From contig CALSFV010000260.1 of assembly GCA_943737045.1 (NCBI GenBank), forward strand, positions 62,001-126,000: a stretch of DNA of 64,000 nucleotides. Reading direction: 5' to 3'. Position 1 is the first letter of the stretch. Every line of letters starts with the position of its first letter. Source of the DNA: Parapristionchus giblindavisi. Taxonomy: Eukaryota > Nematoda > Chromadorea > Rhabditida > Diplogasteridae. Shown here piece by piece: positions 23,062 through 34,900 of this stretch. The notes beneath the pieces were generated by a model, which did no database searches, was not told the DNA's origin, and was given only the letters and a program-made list of their open reading frames with translations. A program made the translations under genes and the position numbers.

Positions 23062-26000
23062 ATGGCGCGCGATCCCTTGCCATACGGCAACGACAGTTCC
23101 GACGATGAGGAAATTCCTCCCAAGGTACGGTAGCCAGTGATCCCAAACTGATTTTATTTTGTTTATTTTAGAAGCAAAGGAAGTCCAACGATGCTGTCGA
23201 TTTCTCTGTCGAAGGTAATAAATTGAATTTATCTATTTGTGATGACAAAAATGTCATTTTTGTTAATGTGTACTTCACATGTATCCTTAACCGTGTATAT
23301 TAAAAGATCAAAGATCAATGTTGCTTGTTATTAGATGGCTCGATGGGACGACGTCGCGTCGTGGTAGAGGAAAGCGACGAAGATGAGGCACAGACGGTGA
23401 GTGGTGATGACGTCATGGGTTGATCTTTGGTCCTTATTTTCCCATCTGTTGATGTGCCAATGCGACTGAGATGTTGGCTTTGGACAGGCTCTTGTGCCAT
23501 TCTCAATCCAGACGAAGATTTGGCAATATCTTGCGGATCAATGCTGTATATTTGACTTGCGGTCTACACCACCTGCGTGCACTACGTTATGAAAAGGGCA
23601 TAGGTGGGTACGCTGGAGGAAAGGCTGTGCGCTTTTCTATTTTTTGACGAATTCGACTGGATTTTTTTCCAATTCTTACGAGGCAAGGCTATGCGCAAGG
23701 CCCACATAGGAAAGCAAGGCTATGCGCAAAAAATTTTCGTTTTCGCGCGCCCACCTATGGAAAAGGGTTACGGAGCGTGTTCGGTTGCTATACGGCGTAC
23801 GTACGCTGGGGGGGGGGGGGGGGGTGGGAAGACGGTGTGCGCCACAACTTGGAGGGGCGGTATAAGCCAGACATGGGCGGGGTACCTGGAGCTCGATTCT
23901 ACAGGGGGCATTCGAACGAAAAATGATTAATTTCACAGGGGGCTTTCACCTTTTTCATCAAAAATTTCACATAAACGTCAATTTTTACAGGGGGTATTCC
24001 ACATATTTTCGAAAATCCCTAATTTTACAGGGGCACCCCCATGTCGGCGCCCATGTATGGTATAAGCCTTGCCGTCCACGCCGAGCGTGTGTCGTATAGA
24101 GGCCAAACCATACACGTGGGCGCCGACATGGGGGTGCCCCCTGTTAAGATGAGTGCTTGTCGAAAATTTGTGGAATGCCCCCCCCCCCTGTAAAAAAATG
24201 GCGTTTAGGTGAAATTTTTGGGAAAAAGTAAAGGCCCCATATAAATAATAAACCATTTTTCGTTCGGATGCCCCTGTAGAATCGAACTCCAGGCACCCCG
24301 CCATGTATGGTCAACAATAGCGGAGCAATGATCTTTGATCTCCCCTATTCTACTCCTACTGATCACTTCGTTCCACATTGTTTGATCATACAATCTGCAT
24401 CCTCATTGATAAGGGCCTCGAATGTTTTGATTGCCTTGCCTCTGTTCTTCTTCTTCACCATCTTCTTCACTGGGGGACAGTGTTGACTATACTCCTTTCG
24501 GCTCTGTTTTCTCCCTCTCCCTCCTCTATCCCTCCACCTCCTCCTCTCTCCCTCTCCCTCTCAGTCCACCTCTATCCCTCCTCATCTCTCCCTCTCCCTC
24601 TCACTCTACCTCTATCGCTCGCCCTCTCGCTCCTCCATATCTCCATCCCTCAGACATGGTCCATGGTTATCCCCGGCCAAAAAATGCGGGTGGGTAACGT
24701 AGATTTTCGGCAAAAAATGCGGGTGGGTACACAAAAAATGGGGGAAATTAAAACTTTTTTTAAACGTATTATTTCAGTTGACAGTTAGACTATTTATCGT
24801 ACAGTAAGAACGAGAACTGATTTTAATAATATTCGATTTCGTTCAATACTGCGCTATATTACATGCATAGTATCTCAATCTGATCGGGTACCGACAGAGA
24901 AAAACAAGAAACTCAAGAAATTTAGTGATCATTGCGTTTAAGAGGATTTCCAGCGCGTTATCCCATGGTACCTACGGTGGGATAACGCTCTGGCAAACGA
25001 GTTTGACGCGTTCGTTTTACATTTCCATGTGGAAAATTAGAATCTCTGTCGGTACGCGACGAGAAATGACGCAAAAAATAATTTTTATATGCTAAGACCA
25101 AGGAAATAGAAAAAATAAATTCAGTACGCGATAATCATGCTTGAAAATGCACCCCTCTAAACAACACTTTCCCGCTATAATTTTCATATTTCTTATGGCC
25201 CACTGTGTTCTCTGTCGGTACGCGACTCTCTAAACGAAAAATCAATTTTTTTTGAATCAATTAATATTTCAGTTCTTGTTAACGTTAAATTCCGACACAG
25301 CGTACTACTATCACTTCACTGAACTTAAAGATCGTACTCCTCTCATATTCGTACTCATTTATTCAATTTGCTACCATACTCTTTTCTTCAAATTTTTTCG
25401 ACATGATTGATTAATTAATAATTTTTCAAGTCAACATTTTTCCAAATTTTGCGGGTGGGTTACCTACTTTTTAAAAAATTTGCGGGTGGGTCTATCCCAT
25501 GGGATAACCATGGGCCATGTCTGCCATCCCTCCATCACTATATTATATTACTATAATACACTCTCTACTTTATTCCTCTTCCTATTCGACCATTGTCTCC
25601 GCGCGCTTAATTAATGCATTTGCAGTGTATTATGCCAAAACGAAGTAGGGCAACAGTATTTATAATTCTGTGGATGTAGTGATTAAGAATAGAATTCAGA
25701 AAATCTGCGAGAGAAATGGCGCTTTGTATACTGTAGATGTATGACAACAACAATATGTATCAAACATGTATCAACAAACAAATAATATGTATCAAACATT
25801 ATTTGTTCGAGGTTCAAACAAATAATGCGATGTAGTAAACAATAAGTTGATAAATAATTTAACGTAACAAAGTGATATGCATGCATGTATTAAAATAACT
25901 TGTAACAATAAAAACCCGAACCACGGCTACCCTCGTCCATACATTTTCGGTGCCCTCGCCGTTATTTTTAATAGTGGTTTTCTAAATATGGTTGGTCAAT

Positions 26001-26375
26001 TTATAAAATTCGTTATTTTTCGTTTAAAAATCGTCATTTTTAGCCTATTTTCGCATCACGTAACTGAGAATGAGCCATATATGGTTTGTCAATCCTCGAA
26101 TTGCAAGGCTAGGAAAATGTATGCCCTCGTCCCGAGATCTTAATCTTTGATCTTTGATCTTTGACCCGAGACCGAGGTCACTCCGTCCGTTGTAATGATT
26201 TATCGTAAGTGACCTGATGTGGTCTGCCTCACTATATCTCTTCTACTCTTCCATTATCCCTCTATGTGTTGTATATATCTATCTGTCTGTCTGTTGTATG
26301 GTTAAAAAGATTAAACCTCGATATGGGCAAAACGCGTATGCGTTGGTAGAGGAATTGTGGCACTCCGTCGTATTC

Positions 26376-26409
<34 letters not shown>

Positions 26410-29128
26410 TATTATTATTATTATTATATTTATATGCCACCTTCATTCATTCATTCAAATTGTTCGAGTGAGGTGCACTATTCGCCCTCCCCCCCCCTTC
26501 TATTCTCTCTATATCCATCCTATCTCTGGTCAACCTTTAGTTAGTCTATTCTTCTCTCCTCGGGCCCCGCCTGGCCTCGTATCTGCACTTTGTCTGTGTG
26601 TGGGAAGGGAAGGGTGCGCCAGCATGCATAAAATATACCTCAGGCCGAGTGTCCGAGTAGTGCGGAGTAGTAATTGAAGAGTTTGTCATCGTTCGACGTG
26701 TTGGAGTTTTGTATTTAGTAATTGTATGCGTTGTAATTAGTAATTGGATGATCTTCATGGGTGAAAACTAATTTTGTTTGCGCATAGCCTGCCCTCTCAA
26801 AATGAGAAAATTTCCAAATTTCAATGATGTTTTCTTCTGGTTTTCTATCTATCCACTATGTTCACTTATTTTCAGGCGACGACGTTTATGCGCATACGCG
26901 TGCCTCGGGCGACACCGTGGCCAGTGTACGCGAGACCTCCTCCGACCCCTGGCTCGCCACAGGGTCTAGTACCGGCGAACGTTGCTGCGATCCATCGGCC
27001 ACTACCTCCAGTGAGAGTTGGCGAGGTGAGTAAAAAGAGTTGCGGGCGCTTTAGCACTGCCTTGTCTTTCCTCTTGGCACTATTGATAATATATTGTATG
27101 CGAAGCTTTAAAAAAGTCAAATATGATAATGTATAGTATATGATAGAGTAGGCACAAATACGAAGTTTGATCTTGATGCTTTTTAGGGCTATTTCGTCTT
27201 TAATTTCTCATCAAAATGATTTTTTTAAACTTAAGAAAAAAATATATAAAAAATAAATTAAAATATAAATGTTCCACGTATATCAGAAGTGCCGAGTGTG
27301 CCGTCGCAAGCCGCACCACGAACGCGTCTACTGCCACGATCCCGGAATGCCGTATGATGCAGGTATGATCTTTGATCTTTGATTTTTGGCTAGCGGGTGC
27401 TCAATTTCGCCCGCTTCGCAGCAAGTGACCTGAAATTTTTTGAGTGAATGTTAGCTAAATCGTGTGGATCTTGTCGCTAGCGACAATGCCGCCTACATGT
27501 GCTCCCCCCTCCTTAGCTCCTGCATATATGTATGATCTTTGATCTTTCCCATTCCAGATTCGTCACACTGCTTTTGCCTGAATTGCCTGCACGTTCGTGT
27601 TGAGGTGGGATCGATTACGCCTCGTCCTGGTCACATCTCGTGCCTCATGAAGCGCTGCGAACGCATAATTGACGAAGGTACGGTAGTTGTTGATTCGTCC
27701 GGAGGGGTACGGTAGTTGTTGATTTTTCCCCGATGGGTACGGTGTGCGGGAGGATATCAGTGAATATATCAATAAATATATGGATAAGTTGAACTTTATT
27801 TGTACGGTATGACATAGTGATCTTGTCGCTATCATTGTGAACTACAATAAGTAGGGTATAAGTAGAGTAATGACCATCTCGAATCTCACTGGTCTCGCGT
27901 AGAATCTGCACATCTATCTACAAAATGAAGATTACTCAGTTTTCTCTATACAATATTGAATTCTTTTTTTAGATATGATCCGAATCGGACTGGACGATGA
28001 GAAAATGTTGGACAGCTTGATAGTACGTGCAGCGGGAGCACAACAGTCCCCGGCACCTGCGACACAGCTGCAGCACCAGCAAGCTGCAATACCTGCGGCT
28101 CGTCCGCAGCAAGCTCCAGGACCTGCGGCACATGCGCAGGTGCAGCAAGCTCCAATGCCTGCTCCTCGTCTGCAGGTGCAGCAAGCTCCAATACCTGCTC
28201 CTCGTCTGCAGGTGCAGCAAGCTCCAATACCTGCTGCACAAGTGCAGGCGCAAGCTGCAGCAATTCCCGCAGAACCGCGTCAGCAAGCTCCCGTAGCTCC
28301 CGTGCGGCAAGCCAAGGCAGCGCCCATTCGAGCTGCGACGAACTTGCCAGCCTCTTCACCTCTACGACGTCTACGACTAATGTGGCCACCGCGAGCTAAG
28401 CCCTCATCGACTACCGTACCACGAGCACTCATAGCTCAGGCTACCGTACTCCTCAATACAGTACCAAGGGCTCCCGTAGTACCACAGGCTACCGTACCAC
28501 AACCCATCGTACCAAGGACTACCGTAGTACCACAGGCTACCGTACCACAGCCCATCGTACCACAGCCCACCGTACCACAGGCTACCGTAGTACCACAGCC
28601 TACCGTACCAAGGGCTACCCTAGTACCACAGCCTACCGTACCACAGCCCATCGTACCACAGCTTACCGTACCACAGCCTACCGTACCACAAGCTACCGTA
28701 GTACCACAGCCTACCGTAGTACCACCGGCTACCGTACCGCAGCCCGCCCTACCCAGAACCCTCACTCGTGAACGGATACGTGCAAGCCTTGATGCGAGGA
28801 GGGAGACGACTCCAGCGTCATCTCAATTGGTACGATTGATTATTGATTTTTTTAGGAAAAAAAGGTTTTTGGAATATTTTATGAGGATTATGATTAATTA
28901 ATTTATTATTATTATTATTTGTTGTGATGGAAATCAAGAATAAGAATGCCGAATACGTCGTACTTTTTGTAATAATTCGAGCAATTCATGCACATTCTTC
29001 TCTTTTGATAATCTTATTTTCACATTATTGATTGGTGTATTTGCGTATCATTTGTAATATGTATTAGAGGCAAATTCGCTCCATGGATTTACTAGCAACA
29101 CTGCTTAGCTAATCTTGAAAAGAATGTT

Positions 29129-29192
<64 letters not shown>

Positions 29193-31932
29193 AATTAAAG
29201 GAGGAAGAACCGATCGTAGATGATGAGGAGAAGGAGGAGCTCATTAGACTCGTCCAATTCGTCGATCCACGCGTGTTCGAACAAATGGTTGGTTGGGCTT
29301 TCGTATCTTCTCTGAGCACACTCTCCCGCTTTCTTTTTCTGCGAGAGAGTATTACCAAGGTGGAGAGTAAGAGTACCTAGGGCGTGACTGAAATTTTTTG
29401 CGTAGTTTTCTCTGTTGTATTATTCATGGCACTTATCTCCAGCCTATCTCTTCTTACGGGGCGCTTCTATTGTATCTGTTATTCTCAGAGATCAAAGTCC
29501 AAAGTTCAAAGATCAATCGGACAATTCCAGATGGAGCTCTTCCCCGACATCTCGCTCGGATGGCTGTTGCGGCACGCGGATCACGGCATCGAGGGCGTCT
29601 TTGGTGTTGTGGAGGGCGGAGGAGCGACGGAGAGAAGACTGGCGCCGAGGAGTGATAGTAGAGGTGTAACGCACGTTGTCAAGGTACGCTAATTGTTAGA
29701 GGCAGGGGTCGAAAAGTAAGCTGCAATGAGCGAAGCCTGACCGAATGTTGTAGATTTTCTTTTGAAAACTTGTGATTGGAGAGGTGTTACGCATATTGTC
29801 AAGGTACGGCGAGGAGGGGGCGTAAGAGGCAGGGGGGTCGAAAAGTAAGCTACAAATTGGGGGGGGGGCGATCATTTCGGCAACGATCATTTCGGCAACG
29901 GATCGTAAATCTGTTGGGAGATGGCCTATGGCAACAAAAGTTGTATCATTGTTATCAGTGTGGGTGTACGGTATTGTGCTACCGTAACCGTCGGGAATCG
30001 TGAACTGATTTTTTTCATTCGACCCATGACCCGGGGTTCATGGTTGAAAATGGCCGAAGTCGAAAAATTCATGATGCTCCGAGGCCAAATACTGGTTGCT
30101 ATTATATGAATAGTGACCCAACTTTTATCTTTCTGGATACCGTAACCCGAACTACCGTAATCAAACCGGGGTTGGCCGTCATTTTCGCTACAATATTGTA
30201 AGGTACTGTAGCTAGATTACGTTAGTTCGGGTTACGGTATCCAGAAAGATAAAAGTTGGGTCACTATTGATATAATGGCAACTAGTATTTGGTCTCGGAG
30301 CATCATGAATTTTTCGACTTCGGCCATTTTCAACCATGAACCCGGGGTCATGGGTCAAATGAAAAAAATCAGTTCGCGATTCCCGAAGGTTACTGTAGCA
30401 CAATACCGTACACTCCCACTGATAACAATGATACAACTTTTGTTGCCATGGGCCATCTCCCAACAGATTTATGATCCGTTGCCGAAATGATCGTTGCCGA
30501 AATGATCGCCAACCTACAAATTGTATAGACTATAATCAACGAAGCCGGGCCGAGTGTTGTAGATTTTTTTCACGGAATATCTGGCCGCATTTTGAAAGTG
30601 TGTAGCGTTGCTATTCGACCTATTGCAGGAGGGCACAGTAGTCGCCATACATTTTCGATACCCTCGCCGTTTACTTTTATCACGGGTCTCCGGTAAAAAT
30701 GTAGCAACGCCTGCCACTAGGAAAAATTTTTTGTCTCCGATTTCGATGAAAGTCGGTCAGTGGGTGTGGTTTGGGATGATGAGATTCCTTGTTGGGTTGA
30801 TGGTTTGGGATGATGAGATGATGAGATGAGGTTTGGGATGATGATGATTTGGGATGATGATGATGATAGGCCTTCTCATCACCCCAAACCACACCCACTG
30901 ACCGACTTTCATCGAAATCGGAGACAAAAAATTTTTCCTAGTGGCAGAACCGGCCGTTTTTGCTACACTTTTACAGGAGACCCGTGTTATATAGTGGGTC
31001 AATTTATAAAATTCGTTATTTTTCGCCTAAAAATCGTCATTTTTAGCTTATTTTCGAATCAAGTGGTTGAAAAGGGGCCTTATGTAGTGGGTCAATCCTC
31101 GCACTGCGAGGGTATGGCAATGTATGGTAGTCGCGCTGATTGTTGTCGTAGTAGACATGGATGTATGTGAGAGATGAGAGATGTAGATGGCTGGATGTTT
31201 TTTAAAAGATTGCTATGTTTTAACTTGAAAGTCTTGAAAACGAATTATTTTTGCACACAGCCTTGCCTTCCGTTTCGGGGTTTTGCGCATAGCTTTGACT
31301 CACAAAATTGGAAAATTCCCAGTCAAATCTGCTAAAAAATGGCCATGCGCATAGCCTTGCCTTACATTTCCTCGGTTTGCGCACAGCCTTTCCTCCAGCG
31401 TGCCCACCTATGGTTGTTCCACTCGCAACGAGAGAACATCAAGTGATGAAGAGAGTGCTATAGTGTTATAGTGTTGTCTGCTAAGTAATTAAGTAGCAAG
31501 GTTCACCTCGTCTACTAAGTAATTAATTAACTAAGTTCACCTCGTCTACTAAGTAATCAATTAACTAAGTTCATATTCTCTACTAAGTAATTAAGTAACA
31601 AGGTTCACCTTCTTTACTAAGTAATTACGTAACTAAGTTCACCTTCTCTTCTAAGTAATTTCGTAACTAATTTCGCCTTCTTTACTAAGTAATTAAGTAG
31701 CAAGGTTCACCTCGTCTGCTAAGTAATCAATTAACTAAGTTCATATTCTCTACTAAGTAATTAAGTAACAAGGTTCACCTCGGTCCCCTGTAACCGTTAA
31801 CCACTCCATTCTCGCAGGATGCCCTCTCATCTCGTACCACCTTCGAGTGTGTCGTCTGCTACAGCGAGTACGACGACCACCTGGCCATCGGATGTGTGTG
31901 CGTGGACGAGGAGGGCGATGGCGACGGTACGG

Positions 31933-31963
<31 letters not shown>

Positions 31964-34900
31964 ATATAATGAGCAGAAGTGAGATGTATAATGCACTGTT
32001 ACATTTACCTTACGTGCCTACGCCGTAACCCCCTCCGTCGCGTCGGACACGCGTAGGCACGTAAGGCAAATGTAACAGTGCATAAGGGTGGAAGGGGGAT
32101 AGGAGGATTTCCGTTGCACGAGGGTTATAAGGTCATAAGGATACGAGAAGCACTGTTGGTGATTCGCTATCGTCTGCTGGCTTTATTATTGTTGGGTTTC
32201 GGATGGAACAGGTGTGATTGACAGATTACGGTAGATCATTTTATCGATTATTTCAGCGACTCACAAGTTCTGCGCCGAGTGCGTGGTGGGTCACGCGAAG
32301 GCTGCGACTGAACAACAGGTTTAGTTTTTTTTAAATTATTATTTAATTATTATCATTATTAAAATTATTATTATTAATATTATTTATTACAATTGCTATT
32401 GAACGATATACATGTAAGTACATGTACTCGCGTTTCGCACATTTTCTCCCCGTACCTACAAGTGTCTATTATCGATTGATTCAGGTAATAGTCAGGGCGG
32501 GCCTCGGTCTCAAGTGTATGGATCCCGGCTGCAAGAACACCCTCCTCAGAGGTATGCTGTTGGTCCGATTATTGATTGATCAATATTACGGTATTTAGAC
32601 GTAGCGGCCGAAACACCATAGGGCACATTATTAACCATACATGGGCGCCGACATGTGGGTGCCCCCTGTAAAATTAGGGCTTTTCGAAAATTTGTGGAAT
32701 ACCCCCTGTAAAAAATGAAGTTTAGGTGAAATTTTCGGGGAAAAGGTGAAGGCTCTCTGTAAAATTAACCATTTTTCGTTCGCATGCCCCCTGTAGAATC
32801 GATCTCCAGGTACCCCGCCCATGTATGTTATTAACTAACAAATTAGTTTTATAATTTAATTTTAACGTGCAAGTAAACCAATAATAGTACAGCCAGTTGT
32901 ATTACTAATTTAATTGATTATTTTTACAGTATTTATCTATTTATTGATTGATTGATTTGCAGCCCATATTGAGCAAGTGCTCGACGGACGTACGCGCGAG
33001 ATTCTGGAGCCGCTGTTCGCCGACGAGGCCCTGCTGGCAGCGGAGCTGGGAGTGGAGAAGTGAGTGATCGTACTACGGTAGTGATGAGGGTGGAGTACGG
33101 TAGGATCACTATTGTAGAGTATGGGGTAGGGGTACTGTAGTGTAACTTGGCTGTTATGGAATGTCTGAATGGACTGCTGAATGCGCAAACATGATATACA
33201 TATGTAATAATAATAATTATAATAATAATAATTTATCAACAACACAAGTAATATCAATTATATAGATAAACCATTAGGCAGGCTCAAAATGCTGTCAAGC
33301 TCGGTACTTTATAACATACTTTTCGACCTATGTGACGATGACTGATCGATAATCGATTGATTGCACAGATGTCAGCGTTGTCCGTTCGCCGCGGAGATGG
33401 TTGACACGGCCGAGGAGCAGCCCGTCTTCCACTGCCCTCGCTGCAGAGCCGCTCACTGCAGGTTTGTGTTTTGCGTTGTGTAGTTTGATCTCTGTGGTTT
33501 GATCTCTGACATCTTTGTAGTTTGATCTCTGACATCTCTTTGTGGTTTTATCTTTGAGTGTAGTTTGATCTCTGACATCTTTGTGGTTTGATCTTTTATC
33601 CCTATCATAGGTGGGCACGCTGGGGGAAAGGATGTGCGCAAACCGGGAAATTGTAAGGCAAGGCTGTGCGCATGGCCATTTTTAGCAGATTTGACTGGAA
33701 ATTTTCCAATTTTTGCGAGGCAGGGCTATGCGCAAGGCCCCACAAGGGAAGGCAAGGCTGTACGCAAATGAATTCGTTTTCACGCGCCCAACTATGATCC
33801 CTATGTATCGTTGCAGACGTTGCGACCGTCCGTGGGACGACAAGCACAAGAATCGCGCCTGCGACGAGCTGGACCCGGATGCGATGAGGAAGAAGGTATG
33901 TGATTACAAGAGAAGAGGGGATGATGGGGGGGGGGGGTGCATAGGTCGCATAGCTAGGTTATCGGTTTTCAAAATCCAGTCAGGTTTTCGATTTTTGACA
34001 AATTTGACTCAAAATCCGGTCAGGCTTGGTACTTTGCAACATATTTTTCGACCTATATGTGAGAGAAGAGGGGAAAATATCTTTACATGGGGGTTGAGTG
34101 AAAGGGATACTGTAGGTTGTCAATTATGTGTTTACAATCTTGCTAAATCGTTTGAAAAACCAACAAAGGATTTGTCATGTTTTCTGGATAATTAAAGATT
34201 AAATGCGTTGTTTCACAGGTGGAAGAGAAGCTCACCGAAGCCACCATGCACAAGTGTCCTCGGTGCAAGAAGGCGTTCGTCAAGGTTTGGCCTTTGATCG
34301 TTTTTCTTTGATCTGTGGACTTTGATACTAATTTGTTTATTCTTTGACTTCCAAATTTCCACAATTGTGCTCATTTACTCTTGTGTCGCTATCATTTTGT
34401 TGTCGCTATCACTCTTGTGTCGCTATCTGATGGTGGACGTCATAGGTGATCGATCTTTGTAGTTTGATCTTTGATCTGTGATATTTGTAGTTTAATCTTT
34501 GATCTGTGATGTTTGATCTTTGATCTATGATCTCTTCAGACTGATGGCTGCAACAAGATCACGTGCCCGTGCGGTGCATTCTCATGCTACGTGTGCAAGG
34601 CACTCATCAAGGACTACAAGCACTTCCGAGCGGCTAACGAGCCAGCGTGAGTGATCTTTGATTTTTTATCTTTTGATCTTTGATCTTTGATCTTTTGACC
34701 TTTGATCTTCGATCTTTTTCAGCACATCTACCAAGTGCCAGCTGCACGTCGATCCGACCCGCGAGGAGCAACTTCGTCGTCAGCAACTGCTGCAAGAGCA
34801 GATCAACAATGCCGAAGGTGAGAATTCCGAAAGGGGATTACGGTAACACCACTAAGGTCCATTCGCTTTTTTTGCTGATGACTCCTGTCAAATTAAAATC

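Noticed and set aside
28436..28765. Minus-strand frame of repeated CGT(V/M)GCGT
   Set aside because: It is the antisense shadow of the VPQ-coding repeat of ligase A exon 7.
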